Origin: Streptomyces sp. NK15101 | GTDB lineage: Bacteria; Actinomycetota; Actinomycetes; Streptomycetales; Streptomycetaceae | Direction of reading: 5' to 3' | Assembly (NCBI RefSeq): GCF_020400725.1 | Contig: NZ_JAINVG010000001.1 | Coordinates: 62,001 to 126,000, forward strand | DNA length: 64,000 nucleotides | Shown here: piece after piece, positions 36,610 through 44,866 of the stretch | Numbering within the stretch: position 1 is the stretch's first letter | Layout of the letters: each line of letters starts with the position of its first letter | The notes under the pieces: model-generated | Seen by the model: the letters and a program-made list of their open reading frames with translations, nothing else | The model's database searches: none | What the model was told of the DNA's origin: nothing | Position numbers and translations under genes: made by a program

Positions 36610-37835
36610 TTCTCCCCTGCCTTCCCCCGTGGAACCTTCAACTCGACTTCCGTGCCCTGGCCGGGGACCGAGATCAGCTCGGCCGTGCCGCCCAGATCCC
36701 GCAGTCTCCCCCGGATGGACAGGGCGACGCCCATCCGGCCCTCGCCCTCCGCCTGCGCGAGGCGGCCCTCCGGGATGCCGGGGCCGTCGTCCCGGACGGT
36801 GACGATCACCTCGTCCGGCCAGTCCTCTATCAGGATCCACGCGTGCGCGTCCTCGCCGGCGTGCACCCGGACGTTGTCCAGGGCGGCGCCGACGGCGGCG
36901 GCCAGCTCGCGGGCGGCGGCCGGCGGCAGCAGGACCGGGGCGCCCGGCTCGGAGAGCGTGACCCGGGCGCCGGCGCGCGGGGCGAGCAGGACGCGGAGGT
37001 CGGCGGGGGCGTCGGGCGCGCCGCAGGAGGGATCGTCGTCCTCCTCCACGACCCGGACGACGGCGCCCTCGGACTCGTCCTCGGAGACCAGACTGGGCCG
37101 GCTGAGCCCGCCGGCGACGAGGGTGCGGAGGGCGATCTCCTGCTCCCCCGCCATCCGGCCGAGTTCGGCCGCCTCGCCGCCGAGCGCGGTGCCGCGCCGC
37201 TGCACCATCGCGAGGACCTGGAGGACGCTGTCGTGGATGTCGCGGGCGAGCCGCTCCCGCTCCCGGGTCGCGGCCTCGATCTCCAGGGCGCGGGCGAGGG
37301 TGCGCTCGGAGGCGCGGGCGACCTCGACGACGTAGCCGATGGCGATGGAGGCGACCCAGACGAGGAGCACGTTGTGGAAGGTGTCCCGGCTGGGCTGGCC
37401 GCGCTCGACGATGTTGGCGACGGCGACCAGGGAGGAGGCGACGCCGGCCCAGCGCCAGCCGCCCTTGATGGCGTAGGCGAGGACGGAGCCGGCGGTCCAT
37501 ATCGACGGCAGGGTGGGGCCGTCGACCGACTGGGCGTGGGCGTCGGCGAGCGGGGTGAGGAGGATGCCGACGAGGGCGACGGTGAGGTCGGCGACGAGGA
37601 AGCGCCTGGTGCAGCCGACCGCGTTCGCCACCTTGGGAAGGGTGGCGAGGGTCCAGCAGCACAGCACCGCCAGATAGCCGACGGCGACCCAGGGCCGCTC
37701 GTACCCGCTCCGGCCGAAGACGAACAGCAGGACCGCGTAGACCATCGTCAGGACGCGGTAGCCGGTCAGCGCCCGCCACAGCGGCTGCTCGACCGACATG
37801 CGCACGACACGTTCGCGCTTGGCCATCTCCCCCAC
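36606..37835 (-). CDS. macS: sensor histidine kinase, MacS-like
   Basis: Membrane sensor kinase of 409 residues. Five or six hydrophobic helices fill about residues 25-170. The HisKA_3 dimerisation helix has the phospho-acceptor His in RERLARDIHDSVLQVLAMVQ, and a HATPase_c domain follows with LDNVRVHAG (N box) and VTVRDDGPGIPEGRL (G box), then GVALSIRGRLRDLGGTAEL. It has no large extracytoplasmic domain, so it may sense membrane state. Starts are ambiguous: GTG 37835 (GAGGGA eight bases upstream) or ATG 37826. It is cotranscribed with the response regulator. Confidence 0.88.
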   Translation of the reverse strand: MGEMAKRERVVRMSVEQPLWRALTGYRVLTMVYAVLLFVFGRSGYERPWVAVGYLAVLCCWTLATLPKVANAVGCTRRFLVADLTVALVGILLTPLADAHAQSVDGPTLPSIWTAGSVLAYAIKGGWRWAGVASSLVAVANIVERGQPSRDTFHNVLLVWVASIAIGYVVEVARASERTLARALEIEAATRERERLARDIHDSVLQVLAMVQRRGTALGGEAAELGRMAGEQEIALRTLVAGGLSRPSLVSEDESEGAVVRVVEEDDDPSCGAPDAPADLRVLLAPRAGARVTLSEPGAPVLLPPAAARELAAAVGAALDNVRVHAGEDAHAWILIEDWPDEVIVTVRDDGPGIPEGRLAQAEGEGRMGVALSIRGRLRDLGGTAELISVPGQGTEVELKVPRGKAGEK

Positions 37836-37857
37836 CCCCCGAGTCCCTCGCGGGGAC

Positions 37858-38589
37858 CTACGCGCCGGACTCTTCCCGAGCGGCGATCTCGGCCTTGACG
37901 GCCTCCTTGGCCGCCTTCTCCGCCTCCGCGATCTGCCGCTTGGCGGCCGTCGCGTAGATGTCGACGTACTCCTGGCCGGAGAGCTTCATGATCTCGTACA
38001 TGACCTCGTCGGTCACCGAGCGGAGGATGAAGCGGTCCCCCTCCATGCCCTGGTAGCGGGTGAAGTCCAGCGGCTTGCCGATCCGGATGCCCGGGCGCAT
38101 CAGCTTGGGGACGACCTTGCCGGGCGGCTGGATCTTCTCGGTGTCGATCATGGCGACCGGGATGACGGGCGCGCCGGTGGCCAGGGCGACGCGCGCCAGA
38201 CCGCCGGGCTTGCCCCGGTAGAGGCGCCCGTCGGGCGAGCGGGTGCCCTCGGGGTAGATGCCGAAGAGGCCGCCGCCCTCGATGACCTGGATGCCGGCCT
38301 TGATGGCCGCCTCGCCCGCGCCGCGGGCACCCGAACGGTCCACCGGGAGCTGGCCGACGCCCTTGAAGAAGGCGGCGGTGAGCTTGCCCTTCACACCGGG
38401 GGTGGTGAAGTACTCGGCCTTGGCGATGAAGGTGACCTTGCGGTCCAGGACGGCGGGCAGGAAGAAGGAGTCCGAGAAGGACAGGTGGTTGCTGGCGAGG
38501 ATCGCGGGGCCCTCGGCGGGGATGTTCTCCAGACCCTCCACCCAGGGCCGGAAGGCGAGCTTCAGGGACCCTCCGATGGAGAACTTCAT
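37858..38589 (-). CDS. 1-acyl-sn-glycerol-3-phosphate acyltransferase (PlsC family)
   Basis: Membrane-associated acyltransferase of phospholipid synthesis, 243 residues. Motif I NHLSFSDSFFLP (H-x4-D, about residues 40-45), motif II around LPVDRSG, motif III IYPEGTRSPDG and motif IV VIPVAMID are all present. The ATG at 38589 follows the family N-terminus (MKFSIGGSLKLAFRPW); a TTG five codons earlier has a better GGAAGG spacing and could be used. A lysine/glutamate-rich helix closes the protein. In mycobacteria a PlsC-type gene (Rv2182c) lies in the same neighbourhood. Confidence 0.92.
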   Translation of the reverse strand: MKFSIGGSLKLAFRPWVEGLENIPAEGPAILASNHLSFSDSFFLPAVLDRKVTFIAKAEYFTTPGVKGKLTAAFFKGVGQLPVDRSGARGAGEAAIKAGIQVIEGGGLFGIYPEGTRSPDGRLYRGKPGGLARVALATGAPVIPVAMIDTEKIQPPGKVVPKLMRPGIRIGKPLDFTRYQGMEGDRFILRSVTDEVMYEIMKLSGQEYVDIYATAAKRQIAEAEKAAKEAVKAEIAAREESGA

Positions 38590-38776
38590 TGCGCCGTAGA
38601 TCAACTCGCCATGCCTTCCGTGTGCCGTCGCCCCGACTTTATCCCGTACCGGCGCACGCCCCCGGCTACGGCCCTGGTCGGTGTCGGTCCGGTCGCGTAC
38701 CGTGAAGGTCCTTCCCCATATTCCGTCGCTCCGGCGCACCCGAAGACGCCGGAGTCGCAACGAACAGGAGACCCCG

Positions 38777-39559
38777 GTGCCGGTCCTTCCCGGAGCCGAG
38801 CCGTACCGCCACGAAGGCGGAGAGGTCGGCGTCCTTCTCTGTCACGGATTCACCGGTTCCCCGCAGTCGATGCGCCCGTGGGCCGAGTACCTGGCCGAGC
38901 GCGGCCTTTCTGTGTCGGTGCCGCTGCTGCCGGGCCACGGCACCCGCTGGCAGGACATGCAGCTCACCACCTGGCACGACTGGTACGCGGAGGTGGATCG
39001 GGCCCTGCGCGAGCTCCTGGAGCGGTGCCGGACCGTCTTCGTCTTCGGTCTCTCCATGGGCGGGGCGCTGGCGCTGCGGCTGGCGGCCCGGCACGGGGAC
39101 GCCGTGAAGGGCGTCGTCCTGGTCAACCCGGCCAACAAGGTGCACGGCGTGGCGGCGCACGCGCTGCCGGTCGTCCGGCACCTGGTCCCCTCGACGAACG
39201 GGATCGCGAGCGACATCGCCAAGGAGGGCGTGACCGAGATCGGGTACGACCGGGTGCCGCTGCACGCGGCGTACTCCCTGCGGCAGTTCTTCCGGACGGT
39301 GGACGCGCAGCTCCCGCAGGTCACCCAGCCGGTGGTACTGCTCCACAGCCCCCAGGACCACGTCGTGCCGCCCGCCGACTCGGCCCGGATCCTCTCCCGC
39401 ATCTCCTCGACGGACGTCAAGGAGATCCTGCTGGAACAGAGCTACCACGTGGCGACGTTGGACCATGACGCGGAGCGGATCTTCGACGAGAGCCTGGCCT
39501 TCGTCGAGCGTCTGGCCCCGGAGCTGGTCGACGGGAAGGGGAGCAGGAGCGGTGGCTGA
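38777..39559 (+). CDS. alpha/beta hydrolase (carboxylesterase/monoacylglycerol lipase type)
   Basis: Hydrolase of 260 residues with the serine nucleophile in FGLSMGGALALRLAA (G-x-S-x-G), an oxyanion HGFTGSPQSM near the N-terminus, a catalytic Asp in LHSPQDHVVPP and His in SYHVATLDHDAE. The pattern matches bacterial esterase/monoglyceride lipase Est30-like proteins. GTG start with AGGAG seven bases upstream. It is divergent from plsC (187 bases apart), so lipid turnover is a reasonable theme. Its end overlaps the next gene's start. Confidence 0.88.
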   Translation: MPVLPGAEPYRHEGGEVGVLLCHGFTGSPQSMRPWAEYLAERGLSVSVPLLPGHGTRWQDMQLTTWHDWYAEVDRALRELLERCRTVFVFGLSMGGALALRLAARHGDAVKGVVLVNPANKVHGVAAHALPVVRHLVPSTNGIASDIAKEGVTEIGYDRVPLHAAYSLRQFFRTVDAQLPQVTQPVVLLHSPQDHVVPPADSARILSRISSTDVKEILLEQSYHVATLDHDAERIFDESLAFVERLAPELVDGKGSRSGG

Positions 39560-40205
39560 GCAGCAGGACGGCCCGGAGCGGGAGCCGCAGCCCATCGACG
39601 AGGAGGCGGCCTGGGCCGCGATCGTCGCCGGGTACGGCGAGGAGCCCGCGGACCCTCCGGGGGCGAAGCCGTTCCGGCCCGTCGAGAACCTGTCGCTGCC
39701 GGAGCCGGAGGACGGGGACGAGGACGACGGGGCCGCCGGGGAGGTCCGGCCCGTGAAGGGCACGGCCTGGAAGCCGAGGCCGAAGCCCGCGGAGGCCGCG
39801 CCGGAGGACGCCGGGGCGGACGAGGACCCGGAGGCGGGCCCCGAGCGGCCGGCGCTCGGCAGCTCGATCGTGTTCGCGCCCGGGGTGCGGTCGGGTGGCC
39901 CCCGGGACTACTCGCCGGCCGAGCCGGACGACGCGGCGGGCGCCGACGAGGGCCACTTCGTCCCGCCGGAGCCGCCGCCGCTGCCCGAGGCGGACACGAC
40001 GACCAAGTTCGCCTGGCTCGCGGTCGTCGGCGGCCCGGTCCTGATGCTGGTCGCCGTGCTGCTCCAGTGGGACATGACCTGGTGGCTGACGACGCTCTGC
40101 GTGGGCGGCTTCCTGGGCGGCTTCGCGACCCTGGTGGCCCGGATGAAGCACGACGACGACGATGACGACGGCTTCGACGACCCGGGCCGCGGAGCGGTCG
40201 TGTAG
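39552..40205 (+). CDS. acidic membrane protein, unknown function
   Basis: Unrecognised protein of 217 residues. The first 150 residues are acidic and proline-rich with no clear fold (many E, D, P, A), followed by two hydrophobic helices (about 160-205: KFAWLAVVGGPVLMLVAVLLQWDMTWWLTTLCVGGFLGGFATLV) and a run of aspartates at the end. The GTG overlaps the hydrolase stop by eight bases, with AGGAG just upstream, so it is coupled to the hydrolase. It may be a membrane-anchored partner of that enzyme; this is inference from position only. Confidence 0.75.
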   Translation: MAEQQDGPEREPQPIDEEAAWAAIVAGYGEEPADPPGAKPFRPVENLSLPEPEDGDEDDGAAGEVRPVKGTAWKPRPKPAEAAPEDAGADEDPEAGPERPALGSSIVFAPGVRSGGPRDYSPAEPDDAAGADEGHFVPPEPPPLPEADTTTKFAWLAVVGGPVLMLVAVLLQWDMTWWLTTLCVGGFLGGFATLVARMKHDDDDDDGFDDPGRGAVV

Positions 40206-40215
40206 GACGCCTCAG

Positions 40216-40251
40216 GCGGCGGGGACGCGGACCGCCGCGAGTACCGGAAGG
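40216..40251. repeat. exact duplicate of the 3' end of the EEP-family gene
   Basis: These 36 bases are identical to 40361-40396, inside the end of the gene at 40354-41100. A stop codon in the same frame (40212-40214) is also kept, so the last 12 codons of the gene have been copied 145 bases downstream. The stretch 40252-40353 between the copies shows nothing recognisable. Confidence 0.85.
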
Positions 40252-40353
40252 CGGGCTGGTCCTCCCGATGCAGCCCTCGCGCCGATCGGCGCCGGGGCGC
40301 CTCCCGGGCTTCGGACGGCTGCGCCGGGCTCTGCCCGCCGACGGTGTCGGCCC

Positions 40354-41100
40354 TCAGGACGCGGCGGGGACGCGGACCGCCGCGAGTACCGGAAGGTGGT
40401 CGGTGGCGGCCCGCAGGTCAGCCGGGTCGAGGTCCGTCGGGACTCCGCAGCCGAGGAACTCGACGCCCGGGGTCGCCAGGATCGCGTCGATGCGCTGGTG
40501 CGGATCGACGGGGGTCGAGGTGTGCTCGCCACCCCAGGGACTGACCGCCCACCCGTCCTGGAGCTCCTTGGTGAGGCGGGTGAAGGCGGGGCCGCCCGGG
40601 CGTTCGTTGAGGTCGCCGGCGACGAGGACGTGCGGGGTGCCGAGGGCGGCGACCCGGTCGAGGACCATCCCGGCCTGGGCGTACCGCTCGTCCTCCCGCA
40701 GGCTCAGATGACAGCTGACGAGACCGAGCCTGGCCCCGCCGAAGCGGACGACCGCGGTCGCGAGGCCGCGCCGGTGCAGGCCCGGCGTGAGCGGCAGCAG
40801 GACGTCCTCGGTCCGCTCCACGGTGGCCCGCAGGGAGCAGAGCAGCAGCGGTCCGGCCGCGGTGGCGCCGCCGGTCAGAACGACGAGCTCGCTCTTGGCG
40901 GCGAGCCGGGCCGCGTGTTTGCGCCAGCGGAAGAAGCGGGGGGCCTCCTGGACGAAGACGAGGTCCGGGGCGCAGGCCCGGATCACCCGGGCGAGGGCGT
41001 CCTCGTCGTCGCGCATCGACCGGACGTTGTAGCTCAGGACCCGGAGGACGGCCGAACCGTCGCTCTCGGTACGGGAGTTGGGCAGCTCACTGATCGCCAT
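40354..41100 (-). CDS. endonuclease/exonuclease/phosphatase family protein
   Basis: Metal-dependent phosphodiesterase-fold protein of 248 residues. Motifs: LRVLSYNVRSMRDD (Asn), DLVFVQEAPRF (Glu), LVSCHLS, LVAGDLNERPGG (Asp-x-Asn) and the final ATDHLPVLA (Asp-His). The substrate could be DNA, inositol phosphate or phospholipid. The ATG is preferred because a TATGTT -10 element ends seven bases upstream and TGGACA lies 16 bases further, giving a leaderless start; an ATG 12 bases upstream would lie inside the -10. An exact copy of its 3' end is found downstream. Confidence 0.87.
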   Translation of the reverse strand: MAISELPNSRTESDGSAVLRVLSYNVRSMRDDEDALARVIRACAPDLVFVQEAPRFFRWRKHAARLAAKSELVVLTGGATAAGPLLLCSLRATVERTEDVLLPLTPGLHRRGLATAVVRFGGARLGLVSCHLSLREDERYAQAGMVLDRVAALGTPHVLVAGDLNERPGGPAFTRLTKELQDGWAVSPWGGEHTSTPVDPHQRIDAILATPGVEFLGCGVPTDLDPADLRAATDHLPVLAAVRVPAAS

Positions 41101-41107
41101 GACGGCC

Positions 41108-41135
41108 AACATACGACGACCGCCCGCCGTGTCCA
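41108..41135 (-). promoter_or_regulatory. leaderless promoter of the EEP-family gene
   Basis: On the minus strand TGGACA, 16 bases, TATGTT, then seven bases to the ATG. This is the best -35/-10 pair among the leaderless starts in the window. Confidence 0.55.
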
Positions 41136-41282
41136 GGAGGACGCGACGGGCGTACGCCGTTCGACAGTGCGACGACGGCCGCGGCCGTCGATCGAGCGAC
41201 CCTCGCGGCGGTCGACCGCATCCGCGAGTGGGGCCCCGGACGGAGCCCGAGGGAGGCGCCGGTTCGGGCGCGGAGGGGGCGC

Positions 41283-42224
41283 TCAGCCCTGGCGGGCCAG
41301 GTCCGCGGCGCCGACCAGGCCGGCCTTGTTGCCGAGCTGGGCCGCGAGGACCTGCGCGTGCGGACGGTACCGGCCGCCGATCAGCCAGCGCCGGAAGGAC
41401 TTCCGGATCGGGTCCAGGACCAGCTCGCCCTCGTCGGAGACGCCGCCGCCGACGATGAACGCCGACGGGTCGAACAGCGACGCCAGGTCCGCGAGGCCTG
41501 CGCCGGCCCAGCGGGCCAGCTCGCGGAAGGAGTCGATGGCGACCTTGTCGCCCGCCCGGGCGGCCTCGCTGACGTGCTTGCCCTCGATGCCCTCGGGGGT
41601 GCCGTCGCCGAGCCCGAGGAGCACCGTCGCGTTCTCGGGGGTGGCGGCGGCGCGCTGCTTGGCGTACCGGACGAGCGCGCGCCCGGAGGCGTACTGCTCC
41701 CAGCAGCCCTGGCTGCCGCAGCCGCACAGCAGACCGTCCGGGACGACCCGGATGTGGCCGAACTCGGCGGCCACGCCGAAACGTCCGCGGCGCAGCTTGT
41801 TGCCGATGATGATGCCGCCGCCGAGGCCGGTGCCGAGGGTGATGCAGATGACGTCCTCGTGGCCCTGGCCGGCGCCGAAGCGGTACTCGCCCCAGGCCGC
41901 CGCGTTGGCGTCGTTCTCGACGACGACGGGCAGACCGACCCGCTGCTCGACCTTGTCCTTGAGCGGCTCGTGCCGCCAGTCGATGTTCGGCGCGAAGAGG
42001 ACGGTGGCGCGCTTGTCGTCGACGTAGCCCGCGGCCCCGATGCCGACGGCCTCGATCGAGTGGCCCTTGCCGGCCTCGGACACGGCGGCGCAGATGGCGT
42101 CCACGATGCCTTCGGGGGTCGGCGGGGTGGGCACGGTGTGCGTGTCGAGGATGTTGCCCTCCTCGTCGACCACGCCGGCCGCGATCTTCGTGCCGCCGAT
42201 GTCGACGCCGATGGTGAGTCCCAT
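41283..42224 (-). CDS. glkA: ROK-family glucokinase
   Basis: Phosphorylates glucose and, in Streptomyces, is needed for glucose repression of many genes. The 313-residue protein has TIGVDIGGTKIAAGVVDEEG (phosphate 1), VVENDANAAAWGEYRFGAG with the catalytic Asp, ITLGTGLGGGIIIG, the ROK signature region EFGHIRV and the zinc site CGCGSQGCWEQYASG. Length and sequence agree with GlkA (SCO2126) of S. coelicolor. The ATG has GAGGGA close upstream. It follows the DUF5304-type gene by 66 bases and is likely cotranscribed with it. Confidence 0.97.
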   Translation of the reverse strand: MGLTIGVDIGGTKIAAGVVDEEGNILDTHTVPTPPTPEGIVDAICAAVSEAGKGHSIEAVGIGAAGYVDDKRATVLFAPNIDWRHEPLKDKVEQRVGLPVVVENDANAAAWGEYRFGAGQGHEDVICITLGTGLGGGIIIGNKLRRGRFGVAAEFGHIRVVPDGLLCGCGSQGCWEQYASGRALVRYAKQRAAATPENATVLLGLGDGTPEGIEGKHVSEAARAGDKVAIDSFRELARWAGAGLADLASLFDPSAFIVGGGVSDEGELVLDPIRKSFRRWLIGGRYRPHAQVLAAQLGNKAGLVGAADLARQG

Positions 42225-42290
42225 GTGTCCCTCAGTTTTCGGTCGAGCCCCGCTAAGGCCCACCGTACCCGAGGGGAGGTGCCCCGCCGG

Positions 42291-42752
42291 TCAGTCGAGG
42301 TCGATGTGCTGGCCGGTTCCGGGCCCCTCGTCGTCCTTGCGGGGGGTGTCCGGGTCCGTGTCCCGGCGCGGGTCGTCGTCCTCGGGTACGGCGCCGCCGC
42401 GGGTCCAGCGGCTCTCGTGGCCCTCGACGGCGGAGCGGTAGGCGGCGAGCAGCTCGCCGCCGGCGGCGGCGAGGTGGTCGAAGACCTGCGGGTTGCGCTC
42501 GATGACGGGCTCGACGACGGCCTTCGCCTGGTTGACGAGCTGCTGCACGGTGTGCGCGGCGGCCTGCGCGGCCTGGCCGCCGAAGAGCGGGTTCCCGAGA
42601 CCGCCGGAGACCTTGTCGGCCACGGCCTCGAAGAGCCTGCGGAACTCCTCCGCGGGCGAGCCGGGCTCGGCCGCGCGCTGCGCCCGGCGGCGGGCCTTCT
42701 CCGCCTCCAGGTCCTCGGCACAGGCCTTGGCCCAGGCGTCCGAATCGCTCAT
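42291..42752 (-). CDS. SCO2127-like protein encoded beside glkA
   Basis: Cytoplasmic protein of 153 residues, mostly helical, with an acidic disordered tail (PEDDDPRRDTDPDTPRKDDEGPG). No catalytic motif is visible. Its position directly upstream of glkA matches SCO2127 of S. coelicolor, which has been linked to glucose repression and glkA expression and, as I recall, to the peptide transporter component BldKB. The ATG has GAGGAG six bases upstream. Function remains inferred from the neighbour. Confidence 0.82.
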   Translation of the reverse strand: MSDSDAWAKACAEDLEAEKARRRAQRAAEPGSPAEEFRRLFEAVADKVSGGLGNPLFGGQAAQAAAHTVQQLVNQAKAVVEPVIERNPQVFDHLAAAGGELLAAYRSAVEGHESRWTRGGAVPEDDDPRRDTDPDTPRKDDEGPGTGQHIDLD

Positions 42753-42796
42753 GGCGTACTCCTCAGTGGCTGCGTACTTCGACGGTACACGCCGTC

Positions 42797-43921
42797 TCAG
42801 GGGGTGCGGGGCCAGAGCCCGGGGTCGGGTGTGAAGCGCACCCGGAGGTCCCCGTCGACGAGTCCGGCGCCGGTGACCGTGCAGCGGCGCAGGGCGCCCG
42901 GCAGCGGGACGCCGCGGCGGAACGCGCCGACGGTCAGGAGCAGTTCGTCGCCTCGGCGGACGAGCGAGAGCTCCTCCTTGACGGCCCCCGGCAGGGGGAT
43001 GTGCCAGACGAGGACGCCGTCCTCCTCGCGCCGGTCCTCGACGGTCCACTCCGGTACGGGGACGGGGACCGCCGTCTCGGGCCGGACGGGTGCGAGGAGG
43101 GCGAGGTCGTCGGCTCCGCGCGGGGCGCGGCCGAGGTGCGGGAGCTCGTACAGCTCGTCGGTGGCGGTACGGAGCTCCGCGAGGTGCCGGTGCTGTTCGG
43201 CGGTGAGTCCGGCCAGCCACGGATCCTCGGAGCCGGCCGGGAGGATCCGGTTCGCGACGACGGCGTCGAGGGCGAGGCGCTGGACGGCGAGGCCGAGCCG
43301 GGCGGTGCGCAGGGCGCGGGCGGCGCCGGGGCCGGGTTCGAGGACGAGACGGACGGTGGTGGCGGGTGCCTCGACGACGGTCTGGACGGCGGCGAGCTCG
43401 GCCTCCCAGCGGGCCGTCGTCTCGTACAGCCACTGCGCGGGCATGGGGACGCCGGCGAGCTGGGCGAGCATCGGGCGCAGGGCGCGGGCGGCCTGGCGCT
43501 CCTGGGGCAGCAGGCGGCGCAGATAGCGGCGGAGCTGCCCGGGCAGGGCGAGGAGGGCGAGGGCCTCGGGGAGCGGGGGGAGATCGACGACCGCGAGGTC
43601 GTGGTCGCCGGCGGCGGCGTCGCGCAGGGCCCGCAGCAGGGCGAACGGGCGGCTGCCGGGCAGCTCGGTCAGCTCCGCGTCCTCGAAGGGCGCGGCGCCG
43701 AGCAGGTCGAGGGCGGCGGAGGAACGGTCCTGCAGGGCGAGGAACTCCCGGCGGAAGTCGACGCCGGGCTCGGGCCGGAGGTTCTGGAGACCCTCGATCG
43801 GCTCCGCGTCCTCGGAGACGAGCAGGACCCGGCGGCCGGCCCGCGCCTCGGCGAGGGCGGTGGCGGCGGCGAGGGTGGTGCGTCCGGCGCCGCCGGGGCC
43901 GGTGACAAGGATGATCCGCAT
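42797..43921 (-). CDS. ArsA/Get3-like ATPase with altered P-loop
   Basis: Protein of 374 residues with an ArsA/SIMIBI-type fold (homologous in position to mycobacterial Rv2184c). The deviant P-loop reads VTGPGGAGRTTLAAATALAEA, with Arg in place of the lysine that normally binds ATP phosphates; DLPPLPEALALLALPGQ is the switch region. The C-terminal 90 residues form a small beta domain (VWHIPLPGAVKEELSLVRRGDELLLTVGAFRRGVPLPGAL) typical of ArsA-like proteins in actinobacteria. Membrane-protein targeting or metal export are family functions; neither is proven for this branch. Repeat copy C lies upstream, between it and the SRPBCC gene. Confidence 0.85.
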   Translation of the reverse strand: MRIILVTGPGGAGRTTLAAATALAEARAGRRVLLVSEDAEPIEGLQNLRPEPGVDFRREFLALQDRSSAALDLLGAAPFEDAELTELPGSRPFALLRALRDAAAGDHDLAVVDLPPLPEALALLALPGQLRRYLRRLLPQERQAARALRPMLAQLAGVPMPAQWLYETTARWEAELAAVQTVVEAPATTVRLVLEPGPGAARALRTARLGLAVQRLALDAVVANRILPAGSEDPWLAGLTAEQHRHLAELRTATDELYELPHLGRAPRGADDLALLAPVRPETAVPVPVPEWTVEDRREEDGVLVWHIPLPGAVKEELSLVRRGDELLLTVGAFRRGVPLPGALRRCTVTGAGLVDGDLRVRFTPDPGLWPRTP

Positions 43922-43990
43922 GCGGCGAAACGTTACCGGCCCTGCCGCGGACGTCCGTCCCACCGGGACGGCGCCCATCCCGCGCCCCGC

Positions 43991-44267
43991 TGCGGGCGGT
44001 CGCTCCGCCGGTGCGGCGCCCACCCGTTGTGGGCAGTCGTTCCGCCGGGGCGGCGCCCACCCGTTGTGGGCAGTCGTTCCGCTGGGGCGGAACGGGTGGG
44101 CACAACGGACGGCGCCCCCTGCCGGGCCTAGGCTCCCGGGCCTGGACCCGCACCGGACGTGCGCCGTTCCTTGCGGTGCGGGTCCAGGCGCGGGACGCGG
44201 AGGCGCCGCGAAGGGCGCCGTCCCGTGTGCCCACCCGTCCCGCCCAGCGGGACGACTGCCCACACGG
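43991..44267. repeat. long inverted-repeat element, copy C (no nested insert)
   Basis: Third copy of the family, in the 403-base gap between the SRPBCC and ArsA-like genes. The left end is reiterated with a 37-base period (units at 43991, 44028 and partial 44065). The complete left arm (44065-44118) pairs with the right arm (about 44214-44267) over roughly 54 bases with few mismatches; the centre holds the 14-base stem CTGGACCCGCACCG / CGGTGCGGGTCCAG. The GC-rich insert present in copies A and B is absent here, leaving an uninterrupted GTTCCGC-TGGG-GCGGAAC hairpin. After 44267 a G-run and the SRPBCC stop follow. Confidence 0.82.
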
Positions 44268-44324
44268 CGGGTGGCGGGGGGGGGGCACCGCCCCGCAGGG
44301 GCCGGCGGGTCCGGGAGGCCGGGC

Positions 44325-44765
44325 TTACGCGCCTGATTCGACCCGCTTCTTCAGGCCGTCCAGCGCCCGGTCGATGATGACCTTCTCCGCCTTGCGCTTG
44401 ATCATGCCGAGCATCGGGATCTTGACGTCCACGGTGAGCTGGTACGTCACCTCCGTGCGGTCGGCACCGAGCGGCTTCAGGAGGTAGGAGCCGTCGAGGG
44501 AGCGGAGCATCTGGGACTTGACCAGGGTCCAGCTGACCTCGTTGTCCCCGGTCCAGGTGTACGCGAGGGTGTGGTCGTCCCTGATGGCGCCCGCGTCGAG
44601 GAGGAGGCGGACCTTCTCCGCGCGCCCGGCCTCGTCGGCCTCCAGGACCTCGGCCTCCTTCACCTCGCCGGTCCACTCGGGGTAGCGGGCGAAGTCGGCG
44701 ATCACGCTCATGACGTCGGCCGGCGCCGCCTCGATGGTGATGCTCGAGCTGGTGTGTTCGGCCAT
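44325..44765 (-). CDS. SRPBCC (START/polyketide-cyclase fold) protein
   Basis: Small ligand-binding protein of 146 residues, homologous in place and pattern to mycobacterial Rv2185c (TB16.3). SSSITIEAAPADVMSVIADFARYPEWTGEVKEAEVLE is the family opening, SWTLVKSQMLRSLDGSYLLKPL the middle and a C-terminal helix (AEKVIIDRALDGLKKRVES) closes the cavity. It probably binds a lipid or other hydrophobic molecule. The ATG has GGAGGAG nine bases upstream. Confidence 0.88.
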   Translation of the reverse strand: MAEHTSSSITIEAAPADVMSVIADFARYPEWTGEVKEAEVLEADEAGRAEKVRLLLDAGAIRDDHTLAYTWTGDNEVSWTLVKSQMLRSLDGSYLLKPLGADRTEVTYQLTVDVKIPMLGMIKRKAEKVIIDRALDGLKKRVESGA

Positions 44766-44866
44766 CGCGGTGGCTCCTCCACTGTGCGGTCCGGCGGAAG
44801 TAAAGGCGGAAGCAAAAGGGCACAGACGTGCCGACGGAAGGCTATCGCGCCCCCGTGCCCGCGCCG

